Part shown: positions 1 through 9,796 of the stretch, one piece after another | How positions within the stretch are numbered: the stretch's first letter is position 1 | Layout: each line of letters opens with the position of its first letter | Assembly: GCA_022841915.1 (NCBI GenBank) | Contig: JALHQN010000001.1 | Coordinates: 186,001 to 250,000, forward strand | Direction of reading: 5' to 3' | Source of the DNA: Burkholderiales bacterium | GTDB lineage: Bacteria; Pseudomonadota; Gammaproteobacteria; Burkholderiales; WYBJ01 | Length of the DNA: 64,000 nucleotides | The notes under the pieces: generated by a model | The model's input: the letters and a program-made list of their open reading frames with translations, nothing else | Told to the model about the DNA's origin: nothing | Database searches by the model: none | Made by a program: the position numbers and the translations under genes

Positions 1-478
1 CGAAAGGCGAATCGACGGTGACGATTTCGCTGCCGGGCTCGATCGTATTGGCCTCGACGTAGCGTTCACGTCCGTTGTCGAAACCGAACAGATGGATCTT
101 GTCGTAGCGCGCCGCGAGCCGGCCCGTATCGTCGTAGACGAGACAGGTGTTGAGCACCTTGTCCGCCGCCTGCCCTTCGAGCGGGACCGAGCCGCCGACG
201 ATCCACATGCCGAGGTTGCGCGCCGTATCGGCCAGGAATGTCTGGATCCGCCCGGCGCCGAAACGCTCCCGCACCGCAATCTTGTCGCGCTCGTGCAATC
301 CCATGACGGGGAAGAATTCGGGCAAGGCGGCGAGCCGCGCACCCTCCTCGGCCGCCTGCGTCAACCATCGGGCGGCCTGCGCGAGATTGGCCTCGACGTC
401 CGGCCCGGAAACCATCTGAATGGCCGCCACACGAGCGGGGGTTGCCATCGGCGAACTCGATTGTTGTGGCGACATCAT
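1..478 (-). CDS. Carbon-nitrogen hydrolase (nitrilase family), N-terminal part, runs off the left edge
   Basis: The first ~159 residues of a nitrilase-superfamily amidase; the C-terminus and the catalytic Cys lie beyond the window. What is visible fits the family: a start of the type ARVAAIQMVSG, the glutamate of the catalytic triad in LPEFFPVMG, and the lysine in YDKIHLFGFD. Two ATGs (478 and 475) are possible starts, and a third, internal Met begins MATPARVAA. Members most like this one are Nit1/Nit2-type omega-amidases that act on small deaminated amides. In betaproteobacteria this gene commonly sits between yhdP and tldD, as seems to be the case here. It lies 11 bp beyond the small gene ending at 490, so one operon with yhdP is likely. 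Exact substrate unknown. Confidence 0.88.
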   Translation of the reverse strand, partial: MMSPQQSSSPMATPARVAAIQMVSGPDVEANLAQAARWLTQAAEEGARLAALPEFFPVMGLHERDKIAVRERFGAGRIQTFLADTARNLGMWIVGGSVPLEGQAADKVLNTCLVYDDTGRLAARYDKIHLFGFDNGRERYVEANTIEPGSEIVTVDSPF

Positions 479-489
479 CACCTTCCTCG

Positions 490-867
490 TCAGCGGGCCG
501 GGACAACTTCCAGTTGCAATGGCTGCCGGACTGCCAGGTCGGCGCGCAAGTCGATCCGATCCGGGTCGAGCGCATGGGCGACCAGCCAAGCCCGAATCTC
601 TTCCGCCTGCACGGCGGGCTCGGAACCCGACGCGTGCCGGATGACCAGGCGCGATGCAGGATCGGCCAGCAGCGCGGCCATCGACTGCTGAACGACCGCC
701 AAGCCCATCACGATTCGCCCGCTGCGCGGGCGATCCCACAGTTCCAACGGAACCGCGACAGCCTTGGTTTCGGCGGCGGCCGTGGATGCGGCGAAAGCAG
801 CCTCTCCCGAGAGCGTGAGACTGCACCACATGCCAATAGCCGCCAGGCACGTCCCGAGGGTCTTCAT
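490..867 (-). CDS. Small exported protein of unknown function, translationally coupled to yhdP
   Basis: A 125-residue protein with an N-terminal signal peptide (MKTLGTCLAAIGMWCSL, then an AFA-A cleavage-like site near residue 26). The start ATG overlaps the yhdP stop in a TGATG arrangement, which argues for coupled translation and for this start rather than longer in-frame extensions inside yhdP. The second half (ADPASRLVIRH ... EEIRAWLVAHALDPDRIDL) faintly recalls the OmpA-like peptidoglycan-binding fold, where a chain pairs up as a residue-counting RL-I-H / RA--V---L---I---RI pattern, but the usual Asp and Arg ligands are not clear. I do not assign a function; periplasmic location is inferred from the signal peptide. 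Confidence 0.72.
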   Translation of the reverse strand: MKTLGTCLAAIGMWCSLTLSGEAAFAASTAAAETKAVAVPLELWDRPRSGRIVMGLAVVQQSMAALLADPASRLVIRHASGSEPAVQAEEIRAWLVAHALDPDRIDLRADLAVRQPLQLEVVPAR

Positions 868-3800
868 CAGCCTGCCCCTCCGAATGGAACCTTCATGACT
901 GAAGGATCGCTCCACGTGCCCGTCACGGTGTACTCGTAGGCGATCAGTTGTCCCAGCGGATCCTTCAGCAGTCGCTGCGCGAGGAAGACCCCGATGCCTG
1001 CGACGGGCCCGCCCAGCAGCGCCGTGACGGTCGCGACACTGTCGCCGATCACGGGCGTCACGCGGACGCGCAGATTCTGCGTCTCCCGCGCGAGATCGAC
1101 GTCTCCGGTCATTGCGACCGTGGCTGACGAACCGACGATACGCAGACCATCCGTCGTCGCTATGCCGCGTTGCACCTTCGCCACGCCGGAGATGGTATCG
1201 AACGCGAAGCCATCGCTGAAGACGTCCTTGAAGTCGAGGGCAACCCGCCGAGGCAAGGCCTGCAGGTTGAAGATGGATAGCAGCTTGCCTAGCCCGGGAT
1301 CGAGCTTGATGAACTGGCCGCGGCTCGCCTCGATCGCAATCTGCCCGGACAGGCTGGGCATGTCGAGATCCTGTGGCGCACCGGTCCACGCCAGCTTGCC
1401 CGAGAGCGTCGCGATTCCGCCCTTGACCCCTTCCGGATAACCCATGCGCGCCAGGAATTTGCCGATGTCGGCCACCTCGAGCCGGTAATTGACCTCCGTG
1501 CGCGGCACCCGCGCTTGCCATTGCCATGTGCCGTCGGCCGTCAATGTGCCATCGGGACTGCGCAACTGCAGCCGCTCGATCTGCCAATTGCGGCCATCGG
1601 GCAAGGCCTTGAGCTCCAGACGTCCCCAGGCGCGCGCGTTGTGTCGGAAGTCGTCGACGACGATATCGAGCGCGGGATACTCGACGGACGCTGAGGTATC
1701 CGGCGTCGGTGACGCGCTGATCCTGTCCTGTGCCACGGGCAGATCCAAACGCTGCAATCGAGCCTCGATTCGCCCCTTACCTTGCGACTGCCAGCCGATC
1801 TCGCCGACCAACTCCTTGGCCGAAACCCGGGCGCGCCACTCGCCCGCCTTTGGGCGCGCCTCGATCGAAACATGGGTGAATCGCCGCGTAAAGACGTCCA
1901 GACTGCCCAGTTTGAGATCCAGCGCGGCGAGCGGCGGGGCGCCCGGACCGGCATTCGGCCAATCGGCCGTGACTTCGCGCCAGCGGTCCAGATCCAACGC
2001 GCTCAACGAACCGCGCACCCAGATACCGGGACCTTCGGCACTGGGTGGAGAAGCGCCCAGGCCGATCGCAGCCCGCTCCACGATCGAGCGGCCACCCTCG
2101 CGGCGTCGCTGAATCTGAGCACTGGCGACTTGCCCGATGCTCACGTCGACCTGGTCCTGCTGGCTGCCGCTCAAGCGTCGCTCGAAACGCATCGGAAAGC
2201 GCTCTGCCGCCGCCTTCGCCAGCGGCGCAGGCAGACTCGACGTCACCCCCTGCAGGGTGCTTTCCACGGTGAAATCCGCCAGCTTCGCACGCACCCTCAC
2301 CGAACTGCGCCAGTCGGCCGATCCGCTCAGATACTGCAGCAAGGGATGGTCGTAGCCTTTCTTCAAGACATCGATGTTCGCCCGTCCGCTGGCTGCCACG
2401 GCAACCGCGCCATCCTGGGTCGTGAGGTTGACGACAGCCGGGCCGCCGAAGATCTGCGCCGAGATGCCCTGTCCGCGTACGGCAGCTTCGGTAAAGTCGA
2501 TGCGTCCTTCAACCCGTTCGAGCGGCGGCAAGTCCGAATCTACCTTCAAGCGATTGGCGCGAAGCTGATAGCTGCCGGCCACGCGGGACTCCTGCAGCTT
2601 GCGCAGCGGCAAGGTCAGGCGGACGCTCAGACGGCCGCTGCCCTGCGCCTCCATGTCGTCGGTAAAACGGTCGATCATCGTCCCGACCGGGCTCTCGGCG
2701 ATGAAGCGCAGGAATTCCGCCGTGGCACCCTCGGCGTCGCCGTTGACCTCGAGTATTTCGCTGACATGCGCCAGATCCGGAATCACCGCCTGAACACGGG
2801 TGAGCTGCGCGCCGAGAATTCGGGCGCTCGAGGATTTGATTTCCATGCGCGTACCTATGAACGAGAGATCCGCACTCACGTTCTCCAACCGTGGCCAGCC
2901 GTCGGCATACTGGATGACGCCGTCGCGGGCCTTCGCCGTGACCTCGAAGATGTCCTTGCCGTTCTCGACGAAAGGGAAACGGGCGAGGTCGCCCTTGATG
3001 CGAAACTTGACGTCGTTCGAGCGCCCGGAAATCACCGCCGTCTGCAGCCATTCGCGAGTCGGCTTGCCGATCACGAGCGGCATGTACTTCGCCACGCGGC
3101 GGGCGTCTGCCCGACTCAAGGCGCCGGTCAAATCGATGGCCCCAGGGCCATCGGGCACGCTGCGATACGAGCCCTGCAGCGTGCCGGCCGCATCCTCGTT
3201 GGCGAACTTCACGTCGCTCAATCTAACGTCGTAGCGTCCGGCCGCGGCGGTCCAGTTCACTTGACCGGACATTTCCGCGAAAGCCAAGGCCTCGGTAAAC
3301 GCGTGCGGCAGCGCGATACCGACGTTGCGACTGGCGAGTTTCATGGCACCGCGCTTGTCGGTGGCGTCGACCGACCCCGTGACGCCAGCGATCCCGGGCA
3401 GTTTCCCCACGGCGTCGACGGACAGTTGTTCGAATCGAGCCTTGAGTTCGTACTGCGTCGGCGGCCATTCGCCCGTCCATTTGGCGCCGAGGTCGTAGAC
3501 CTTGCCCCGGGGCGCGAATCGGCGCAGTTCCTCCCGGGTCGCCGGATCGAAGGGCAAATGTCGAGCAAGTTCGGCCAGGGCGCCGAGATCGAGGATCGAC
3601 GCGCTGAACTCGCCCCGCGCCGGCTTACCCGCCTGCGCGAATGTGCGCCGCAGATTGAATTCTTTGGATGCGAACTCCCGCCCCCCAACGGCGAGCCCTT
3701 CCAGCCGCTGCCCGAACACCTCGATGCCCGATCTCCAGTCGCGCCAACCCAGATGCCCGGACAGATGGGCCAAGTCGAGTTCTTCCAGATCCGCACCCAG

Positions 3801-4676
3801 CCGCATCTTGACGTCCGACAAGCGAACATCCGCATTGGCGCCCGTCACCCGAGCGCCCGCGATGTCGACCCAGGTTCGTACGGCACCTCGACCTTTTGCG
3901 ATCTCGAAAGGCAGTTCGACCCATTGCTTCCACGGTGTCAGGTCGATGTCGTCGAACTGGGCGAATACCTGTCCCTCCCATTGGGCGAGCTTCTTCAGGC
4001 TGACGCCCGTGAAATCGCCGCGGATATCGATCGCGCCCGCCAGTTCTGCGGGTGCGCGGGCCCGCAAGCCGAAGCGATGGCGATGGTAGTCGTTCTCCAA
4101 CTTGATGCTGACACCGCTCAACTTCAGCTCCGGGGCTCGCCGGCTCTCGTCGATCCATGACACGCTGGCGTCGATGATGACGACCTCGCGCTGGCGCAGC
4201 AGCCAATCAGCGAGTCCGCTGTCGTGATCGCCTTTGCTGATCTCGATTCCCGCGATGGTGATCACGCCGTCCGCAGAACGGCGCACCAAGAGCTCGGGCT
4301 CATGGACCTGCAGCGTGTGGAAGCGCGGCTCGAGCACCAGCAACGAGAGCCAAGACAGCGAATTGTCGATTCGCTTGAGTTCGAGTGCCGGGCGGCCGGC
4401 GTGATCGTAAAGCACGACCTTTCCGAGGCTGAACTGGGGCCGCCATCCCTGCCAATCGGCCTTGATCTCTCCGATCGAAACCCGCTGCCCGGTCGCTCGG
4501 GCAAGCACAGCTTCGAAGTCGTCCCGATACGCTTCGATGTTGGGCAAAATGGCGTACCGCAAAGCCAGGATCGCCCCCCCAACAACGACAAGCGCGCCGA
4601 AGCCGGCATAGGCGACAAGCCGCCCCGACCAAAGCGGGATTACTCTGAAGATGAGTCGGGCTATGCGCCTCAACAC
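867..4676 (-). CDS. yhdP: YhdP family AsmA-like protein, putative phospholipid-transport bridge
   Basis: A 1269-residue protein with a single N-terminal membrane anchor (about residues 20-45, after a basic segment) and a very long periplasmic domain of repeating beta-rich AsmA/DUF3971 type sequence. The C-terminal part (SLSGQIAIEASRGQF..., then ...LFNLQALPRR) is the conserved AsmA-like end. In E. coli YhdP, together with TamB and YdbH, carries phospholipids between the inner and outer membranes; this role is inferred here by homology and length. The gene is divergent from glnE, with a 70-bp gap holding the glnE promoter, and is followed by a coupled small exported protein and a nitrilase. The order glnE / yhdP / nitrilase is typical of betaproteobacteria. 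Confidence 0.93.
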   Translation of the reverse strand: MLRRIARLIFRVIPLWSGRLVAYAGFGALVVVGGAILALRYAILPNIEAYRDDFEAVLARATGQRVSIGEIKADWQGWRPQFSLGKVVLYDHAGRPALELKRIDNSLSWLSLLVLEPRFHTLQVHEPELLVRRSADGVITIAGIEISKGDHDSGLADWLLRQREVVIIDASVSWIDESRRAPELKLSGVSIKLENDYHRHRFGLRARAPAELAGAIDIRGDFTGVSLKKLAQWEGQVFAQFDDIDLTPWKQWVELPFEIAKGRGAVRTWVDIAGARVTGANADVRLSDVKMRLGADLEELDLAHLSGHLGWRDWRSGIEVFGQRLEGLAVGGREFASKEFNLRRTFAQAGKPARGEFSASILDLGALAELARHLPFDPATREELRRFAPRGKVYDLGAKWTGEWPPTQYELKARFEQLSVDAVGKLPGIAGVTGSVDATDKRGAMKLASRNVGIALPHAFTEALAFAEMSGQVNWTAAAGRYDVRLSDVKFANEDAAGTLQGSYRSVPDGPGAIDLTGALSRADARRVAKYMPLVIGKPTREWLQTAVISGRSNDVKFRIKGDLARFPFVENGKDIFEVTAKARDGVIQYADGWPRLENVSADLSFIGTRMEIKSSSARILGAQLTRVQAVIPDLAHVSEILEVNGDAEGATAEFLRFIAESPVGTMIDRFTDDMEAQGSGRLSVRLTLPLRKLQESRVAGSYQLRANRLKVDSDLPPLERVEGRIDFTEAAVRGQGISAQIFGGPAVVNLTTQDGAVAVAASGRANIDVLKKGYDHPLLQYLSGSADWRSSVRVRAKLADFTVESTLQGVTSSLPAPLAKAAAERFPMRFERRLSGSQQDQVDVSIGQVASAQIQRRREGGRSIVERAAIGLGASPPSAEGPGIWVRGSLSALDLDRWREVTADWPNAGPGAPPLAALDLKLGSLDVFTRRFTHVSIEARPKAGEWRARVSAKELVGEIGWQSQGKGRIEARLQRLDLPVAQDRISASPTPDTSASVEYPALDIVVDDFRHNARAWGRLELKALPDGRNWQIERLQLRSPDGTLTADGTWQWQARVPRTEVNYRLEVADIGKFLARMGYPEGVKGGIATLSGKLAWTGAPQDLDMPSLSGQIAIEASRGQFIKLDPGLGKLLSIFNLQALPRRVALDFKDVFSDGFAFDTISGVAKVQRGIATTDGLRIVGSSATVAMTGDVDLARETQNLRVRVTPVIGDSVATVTALLGGPVAGIGVFLAQRLLKDPLGQLIAYEYTVTGTWSDPSVMKVPFGGAG

Positions 4677-4704
4677 TTGGGTTCCCGCCGTAAGTAGCTA
4701 GAAT
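4677..4704 (+). promoter_or_regulatory. Candidate sigma70 promoter for glnE
   Basis: TTGGGT (4677-4682), a 16-bp spacer and TAGAAT (4699-4704) lie 42 bp before the glnE ATG. Read by eye only; the spacing is one base short of optimal. Confidence 0.45.
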
Positions 4705-4746
4705 GAACAGCGCAGCCGATCAGCCAATTTTACTCTCAATCGCCTC

Positions 4747-7464
4747 ATGACCCCACCCGCCACCGGACCGGACCCGGCGTCCGACGAAGCGCTCCGAAAC
4801 GCCTTGCGGGCGAGTCGCTACGCCCGCCGGCTGCTTGCCGCTCAACCCGAGCTTGCCACAACGCTCGACGCGCAGCGTACGTTTACCGAAGACCAGATGC
4901 GGGCCTTTTTGGCGACTGCAAGCTCGGACGACGAAAACACCCTGGGAGCGGCCTTGCGGACGCTGCGCAAGCGCGTGATGCTGCGTCTGATCGTCCGCGA
5001 CATCGCCGGCTGGGCCGATCTCGCCGAAGTGACCTCGACCATGACGGCGCTGGCCGACGTCGTCATCGATACGGCGTGCGCGCGACTGGACCGCGCTCTG
5101 CAGGCGCAATACGGACAGCCCCTGGGGCAGGAGACCCAAACACCCCTGAAGCTCATGGTGGTCGGCATGGGCAAATTGGGCGGCCGCGAACTGAATGTCT
5201 CCTCGGACATCGATCTGGTGTTTCTCTACGCCGAAGAAGGCGAGACCACCGGCCCCAAGGTCATCAGCAATTTCGAGTACTTCACCCGACTGGCGCGCAA
5301 ACTCATCGCGGCCATCGGCGAGCTTACCGCCGACGGTTTCGTTTTTCGCGTCGACATGCGCTTGCGTCCCTACGGCGACTCCGGCCCGCTGGTAGGCAAC
5401 CTCACTATGTTCGAGAACTATCTCGTCACGCAGGGCCGCGAATGGGAGCGGTACGCGTGGATCAAGGCACGACTGATCATCGGCGAACACGAATCGGATC
5501 TGGCCTCGCTGGTGCGTCCATTCGTATTTCGACGTCACCTCGATTACGGCGCCCTCGCTTCGATGCGCGGTCTGCACGCCCAGATCCGCCAGGAAGTGAA
5601 CCGCCGCGACATGGCCGACAACATCAAGCTCGGTCCGGGCGGCATCCGCGAGATCGAATTCACCGCGCAAGTCTTTCAGCTGATTCGCGGCGGACGTGAA
5701 GCGGCGTTGCGCATCCAGCCGACTCTGTCGGTACTTCGTGTCCTGGCCGAGCGCCGACTGCTTCCGCAGGCCGCAGTGGAGGAATTGTCGCGCGCCTACG
5801 AATTCCTGCGCCGACTCGAACATCGGCTGCAGTACCTCGATGACCAACAGACGCAATCGCTGCCTCGAAGCGAGGACGACCAGTCGATCGTCGCGTGGAC
5901 CATGGGCTTTGCCGACTGGGGCAGCTTGCGCATCGAACTCGATCGACACCGCCAGGTGGTATCCGGCCATTTCGAACAGATCTTTTCCACGTCGCAGGAT
6001 GCTCGCGACGACAATCCGGCGGCCGGCTCGGCCACCGCAATAGCGGTCAGCCTCGATACCGACGCCGAAGCACTGCAGAACCGGTTGCAGGAACTGGGCT
6101 ACCTGGACACGAAGGCCCTGGCCGCGCGCGTCCTCGAACTGAAAACGGGCAGCCGATACCGCCAAATGCCCGCGTCCGGTCAGGCGCGCATCGACGCCCT
6201 GCTGCCGCGCATGCTCGAGGCAGCCGCCGTCCACACCCATCGCAATGCCGCGGTCGACAGCCTGCTCAACCTGATGGAGAGCATCGGCCGACGCGAGTCC
6301 TATCTCGCCCTGCTGCTCGAATACCCGCAGTGCCTGGCGGCAGTCGCCAAACTCGCCGCAACCAGTCGCTGGGCGGCAGACTATCTAGGGCAGCATCCGA
6401 TCCTGCTCGATGAATTGCTCGATGCGCGCGCGCTCCACGCCCCGCTCGACCCGGCGGCGCTGAGCCAGGCGCTGGAAGCGCAGGTCGCCGAGCACGTCGG
6501 CGACACGGAGCGGCAGATGGACACGCTGCGCCACTACAAGCATGCCCACACCTTCCGCCTGCTCGCCCAGGATCTCGCCGGCGAACTGCCGCTCGAAACC
6601 TTGAGCGACCATCTGAGCGATCTGGCCTGCGTGTGCCTGGCTGCGATCATGCGGCTTGCCTGGGATAATCTGCGCATCAAACACCGTCCGCAGCCGATCT
6701 TCGCCGTCATCGGCTACGGCAAGCTCGGCGGCAAGGAACTGGGCTACGCGTCGGATCTCGACATCATCTTCCTGTACGACGACCCGGCCCCCGACGCCTC
6801 CGAGGTCTATTCGCGATTCGCCTTGCGGATCAACACTTGGCTCACCACCGTCACCTCCGCCGGCGTGCTCTACGAAACCGACCTGAGATTGCGCCCCGAC
6901 GGCGCTGCCGGCTTGATGGTCAGTTCGTTCGAGGCCTTTGAAAACTATCAGCGCCAAAAAGCCTGGGTCTGGGAGCACCAGGCACTCACCCGCGCCCGGC
7001 ACGTGGCGGGCGACGCGGCGATCGGACGCCGTTTCGAGGTCTTGCGACATGAAATCCTGCGCCAGCAGCGCGATGCGCAGTTGCTCAAGCGCGAGATCGC
7101 TGCGATGCGCGCCAAGATGCTGGAGGCCCATCCCAACACCAGCGCCTTGTTCGATCTGAAGCACGATCGCGGCGGCATCATCGACGTCGAGTTCATCGTG
7201 CAGTACCTGGTGTTGGCGCACGCAGCGACGCACGCGGAACTCACAGCCAATTCCGGCAATCTCGCGCTGATCCGACGCGCCGCAGCGTTGGGACTCATCC
7301 CCGAGCAGACGGCCGCAGCCGTCCACGACGCGTATCGCACCTACCGAGGGATGCAGCACGCCGTGCGTTTGCACGGGGAACGATACGCCCGAGTGCAGCC
7401 AGAGGCCGTCGCTCCGCAGATCCAGGCGGTGCGGCAATTGTGGGACATCGTATTCGGCGCTTGA
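4747..7464 (+). CDS. glnE: Bifunctional glutamine synthetase adenylyltransferase/adenylyl-removing enzyme
   Basis: A 905-residue GlnE that adenylylates and deadenylylates glutamine synthetase according to PII/glutamine state, so setting ammonia assimilation. Both nucleotidyltransferase domains are visible: GMGKLGGRELN with the SSDIDLVFLY metal-binding aspartates (about residues 140-161, adenylyl-removing half) and GYGKLGGKELG with ASDLDIIFLYDD (about residues 655-678, adenylylating half). Each is followed by the GlnD-linked helical domain. Length is close to the usual ~900-950. It is the first gene of the plus-strand block and divergent from yhdP; ilvE follows after 84 bp. Confidence 0.97.
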   Translation: MTPPATGPDPASDEALRNALRASRYARRLLAAQPELATTLDAQRTFTEDQMRAFLATASSDDENTLGAALRTLRKRVMLRLIVRDIAGWADLAEVTSTMTALADVVIDTACARLDRALQAQYGQPLGQETQTPLKLMVVGMGKLGGRELNVSSDIDLVFLYAEEGETTGPKVISNFEYFTRLARKLIAAIGELTADGFVFRVDMRLRPYGDSGPLVGNLTMFENYLVTQGREWERYAWIKARLIIGEHESDLASLVRPFVFRRHLDYGALASMRGLHAQIRQEVNRRDMADNIKLGPGGIREIEFTAQVFQLIRGGREAALRIQPTLSVLRVLAERRLLPQAAVEELSRAYEFLRRLEHRLQYLDDQQTQSLPRSEDDQSIVAWTMGFADWGSLRIELDRHRQVVSGHFEQIFSTSQDARDDNPAAGSATAIAVSLDTDAEALQNRLQELGYLDTKALAARVLELKTGSRYRQMPASGQARIDALLPRMLEAAAVHTHRNAAVDSLLNLMESIGRRESYLALLLEYPQCLAAVAKLAATSRWAADYLGQHPILLDELLDARALHAPLDPAALSQALEAQVAEHVGDTERQMDTLRHYKHAHTFRLLAQDLAGELPLETLSDHLSDLACVCLAAIMRLAWDNLRIKHRPQPIFAVIGYGKLGGKELGYASDLDIIFLYDDPAPDASEVYSRFALRINTWLTTVTSAGVLYETDLRLRPDGAAGLMVSSFEAFENYQRQKAWVWEHQALTRARHVAGDAAIGRRFEVLRHEILRQQRDAQLLKREIAAMRAKMLEAHPNTSALFDLKHDRGGIIDVEFIVQYLVLAHAATHAELTANSGNLALIRRAAALGLIPEQTAAAVHDAYRTYRGMQHAVRLHGERYARVQPEAVAPQIQAVRQLWDIVFGA

Positions 7465-7548
7465 GACCGCCGCGGCGCGCCTCGCCGGGCCGCCCGCGCC
7501 AAACGAATTCGGCTAGAATTCCCGTTTTTCGCTTCAGGGAGTGGCACC

Positions 7549-8475
7549 ATGTCGATGGCTGATCGCGACGGCTGGATCTGGCAGGACGGAAAACTCAGGC
7601 CGTGGCGTGAGGCAACGACCCACGTGCTCACGCATACCCTGCATTACGGGATGGGTGTTTTCGAGGGCGTACGCGCCTACAAGACCCCCCGCGGCACGGC
7701 CATCTTCCGTTTGCAGGAGCATACCGACCGGCTGTTTCGCTCCGCCCACATCAACGGCATGAAGATGCCCTACGACAAGGCCACGATTTTCGAGGCGCAG
7801 CGCGAAGTGGTCCGGGCCAACAAGCTCGAAGAGTGCTATCTGCGCCCGATCGCGTTCTACGGCTCCGAAGCCATGGGCATCAATACGGCCAAGTGCTCGG
7901 TCCATCTCGCCATCGCGGCCTGGCCCTGGGGCGCGTACCTGGGCCCCGAGGCGCTCGAGAGCGGCATCCGCGTCAAGACCTCGTCCTTCACTCGGCATCA
8001 TGTCAACGTCACGATGTGCCGCGCCAAGTCAGTCGGCACCTACATGAACTCCATTCTCGCCAATCAGGAAGCCCACGCAGACGGCTATGACGAAGCGCTG
8101 CTGCTGGATGTCGACGGCTTCGTCGCCGAAGGCTCGGGCGAGAACATCTTCATCGTGCGCAACGGCAAGCTGTACGAACCCGAACTCACCTCCGCGCTCG
8201 AAGGGATCACCCGCGACGCGGTGATCACACTTGCGCGTGAATCGGGCATCGAGGTCATCGCCAAGCGCATCACGCGCGACGAGGTGTATGGCGCCGACGA
8301 AGCCTTCTTCACCGGCACGGCGGCCGAAGTGACCCCCATACGAGAACTCGACAACCGGACCATCGGCGCAGGGCGGCGCGGACCGATGACCGAAAAGTTG
8401 CAGAAGATGTTCTTCGATTGCGTCACCGGCAAGGCCGAAAATCATCGCGACTGGAACACTCCCGTTGCCGCCTGA
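7549..8475 (+). CDS. ilvE: Branched-chain-amino-acid aminotransferase
   Basis: A 308-residue fold-type IV PLP enzyme that transfers the amino group between glutamate and the keto acids of Leu, Ile and Val. The PLP lysine is K160 in RAKSVGTYMNS, followed by the family segment DGFVAEGSGENIF that binds the cofactor phosphate, and the N-terminal HYGMGVFEGVRAY. The ATG at 7549 is preceded by CAGGGAG at a good distance; a TAGAAT hexamer at 7514 may be the -10 element. A small zinc-finger gene and waaF follow on the same strand, the standard betaproteobacterial order. Confidence 0.97.
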   Translation: MSMADRDGWIWQDGKLRPWREATTHVLTHTLHYGMGVFEGVRAYKTPRGTAIFRLQEHTDRLFRSAHINGMKMPYDKATIFEAQREVVRANKLEECYLRPIAFYGSEAMGINTAKCSVHLAIAAWPWGAYLGPEALESGIRVKTSSFTRHHVNVTMCRAKSVGTYMNSILANQEAHADGYDEALLLDVDGFVAEGSGENIFIVRNGKLYEPELTSALEGITRDAVITLARESGIEVIAKRITRDEVYGADEAFFTGTAAEVTPIRELDNRTIGAGRRGPMTEKLQKMFFDCVTGKAENHRDWNTPVAA

Positions 8476-8487
8476 CCGAGGCTTGCC

Positions 8488-8694
8488 ATGAGCGAAGCGA
8501 AGACAGTCAACAAGGCACGGCATGTCGAAGTGACAGCCAAGGACCTGCCGCTGCACTGCCCCATGCCGTCGATGATGCTGTGGAACGCTCATCCACGCGT
8601 GTTCCTGGATATCGAGCGCACGGGCGCGGCGCTCTGTCCCTACTGCGGCACTCGTTACACCTTGCAGGGCGGCCCTGCTCACGCCGGACATTGA
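8488..8694 (+). CDS. CHCC-type zinc-finger protein
   Basis: A 68-residue protein of the zf-CHCC family, related to the zinc domain of the complex I accessory subunit NDUFS6. The metal ligands are C24, H35, C50 and C53 (HCP..., NAHPRVFLDI, LCPYCGTRY). It begins 12 bp after ilvE, with AGGCTTGCC before the ATG. Bacterial members are poorly characterised; zinc binding is inferred from the ligand pattern. Its position between ilvE and waaF is conserved in betaproteobacteria. Confidence 0.88.
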   Translation: MSEAKTVNKARHVEVTAKDLPLHCPMPSMMLWNAHPRVFLDIERTGAALCPYCGTRYTLQGGPAHAGH

Positions 8695-8736
8695 TTCGAT
8701 GACCGGCGCGCGCGTGGGCCAGTCCCGCCCGCGGAC

Positions 8737-9786
8737 ATGAGCAAGATCCTCGTTGTCGGCCCCTCCTGGGTCGGCGATACAGTGCTGGCGCAGCCCTTGA
8801 TCATGCGCCTGCGTGCTGCCTCGGCGAACACTCAGGTCGACGTCCTCGCACCTCCCTGGACGGTGGCACTGTTGCAGCGCATGCCCGAAGTGGGCGAGGT
8901 CATCGAGAATCCGTTCAAGCATGGCGAACTGAAGGTGTTCGCGCGACGCCGGCTGGGCATGGATTTACGGGCGCGGCGCTATGATGCCGCCATCATTCTG
9001 CCCAATTCGCTCAAGTCGGCCCTGCCGCCCTTCTTCGCGTCCATTCCGGTGCGAACCGGCTACCGGGGCGAGATGCGCCTGGGTCTGCTCAACGATGTGC
9101 GCAATCTCGACGAACGCCGTTTGCCGACGCTCGCAGAGCGCTTCGCCGCCCTGGCTCAGCCTCCCGGCACGCTCCTGCACCGGCCGCTGCCTCGACCGCA
9201 TCTGCGCACCGACCCATCCAATCGCGCGCGAGTCCTGAAATCGCAAGGCTTGACCCTGGAGCGCCCGATCGCGGCATTTTGTCCAGGGGCAGAATACGGC
9301 GCAGCCAAGCGCTGGCCGACGGAGCACTACGCGCGACTCGCCGAGCGCCTGCTCCAGGCAGGTCTGCAAGTCTGGCTGATCGGCTCCCCGAACGACGCCG
9401 CGATCGGCGCCGATATCGCAGCCGGCGTGCGAGGGCCCGGCGTAACGAACCTGTGCGGCAGAACCTCGCTCGCCGACGCCATCGATCTGCTCTCGGCCGC
9501 CACTGTGGTGGTCAGCAACGACTCCGGACTGATGCACGTGGCCGCCGCCTTGGACCGGCCTCTGGTCGCACTCTACGGATCGAGCAGTCCGGGCTACACC
9601 CCGCCCCTTTCGCAGGATGCCAGCATTCTCAGCCTGCAACTGCCGTGCAGTCCGTGCTTCAAGCGGGAATGCCCGCTCGGCCACTTGCGGTGCCTGCACG
9701 ATCTCGATCCCGAACAGGTTTGGCAGGAGATCGTGCGACGGAACATCGCCGGTGCAGGAATCAACGCCTCGCCGAGCGCCTGCTAG
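8737..9786 (+). CDS. waaF: Lipopolysaccharide heptosyltransferase II
   Basis: A 349-residue GT9-family glycosyltransferase that adds the second L-glycero-D-manno-heptose to the LPS inner core from ADP-heptose at the inner membrane. Features are the N-terminal KILVVGPSWVGD acceptor-binding segment, the central PGAEYGAAKRWP motif that is typical of WaaF, and the C-terminal SNDSGLMHVAAALDRPLVALYGSSSP nucleotide-sugar site. The C-terminal PCSPCFKRECPLGH cysteine cluster is also characteristic. The stop at 9784-9786 is immediately before the next gene's upstream region. Confidence 0.95.
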   Translation: MSKILVVGPSWVGDTVLAQPLIMRLRAASANTQVDVLAPPWTVALLQRMPEVGEVIENPFKHGELKVFARRRLGMDLRARRYDAAIILPNSLKSALPPFFASIPVRTGYRGEMRLGLLNDVRNLDERRLPTLAERFAALAQPPGTLLHRPLPRPHLRTDPSNRARVLKSQGLTLERPIAAFCPGAEYGAAKRWPTEHYARLAERLLQAGLQVWLIGSPNDAAIGADIAAGVRGPGVTNLCGRTSLADAIDLLSAATVVVSNDSGLMHVAAALDRPLVALYGSSSPGYTPPLSQDASILSLQLPCSPCFKRECPLGHLRCLHDLDPEQVWQEIVRRNIAGAGINASPSAC

Positions 9787-9796
9787 AATCGTTTCC

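Noticed and set aside
1782-4160. Plus-strand open frame of 792 codons antisense to yhdP
   Set aside because: Low-complexity, His/Arg/Asp-rich translation typical of a mirror frame in GC-rich DNA; the minus-strand frame encodes a recognisable YhdP.
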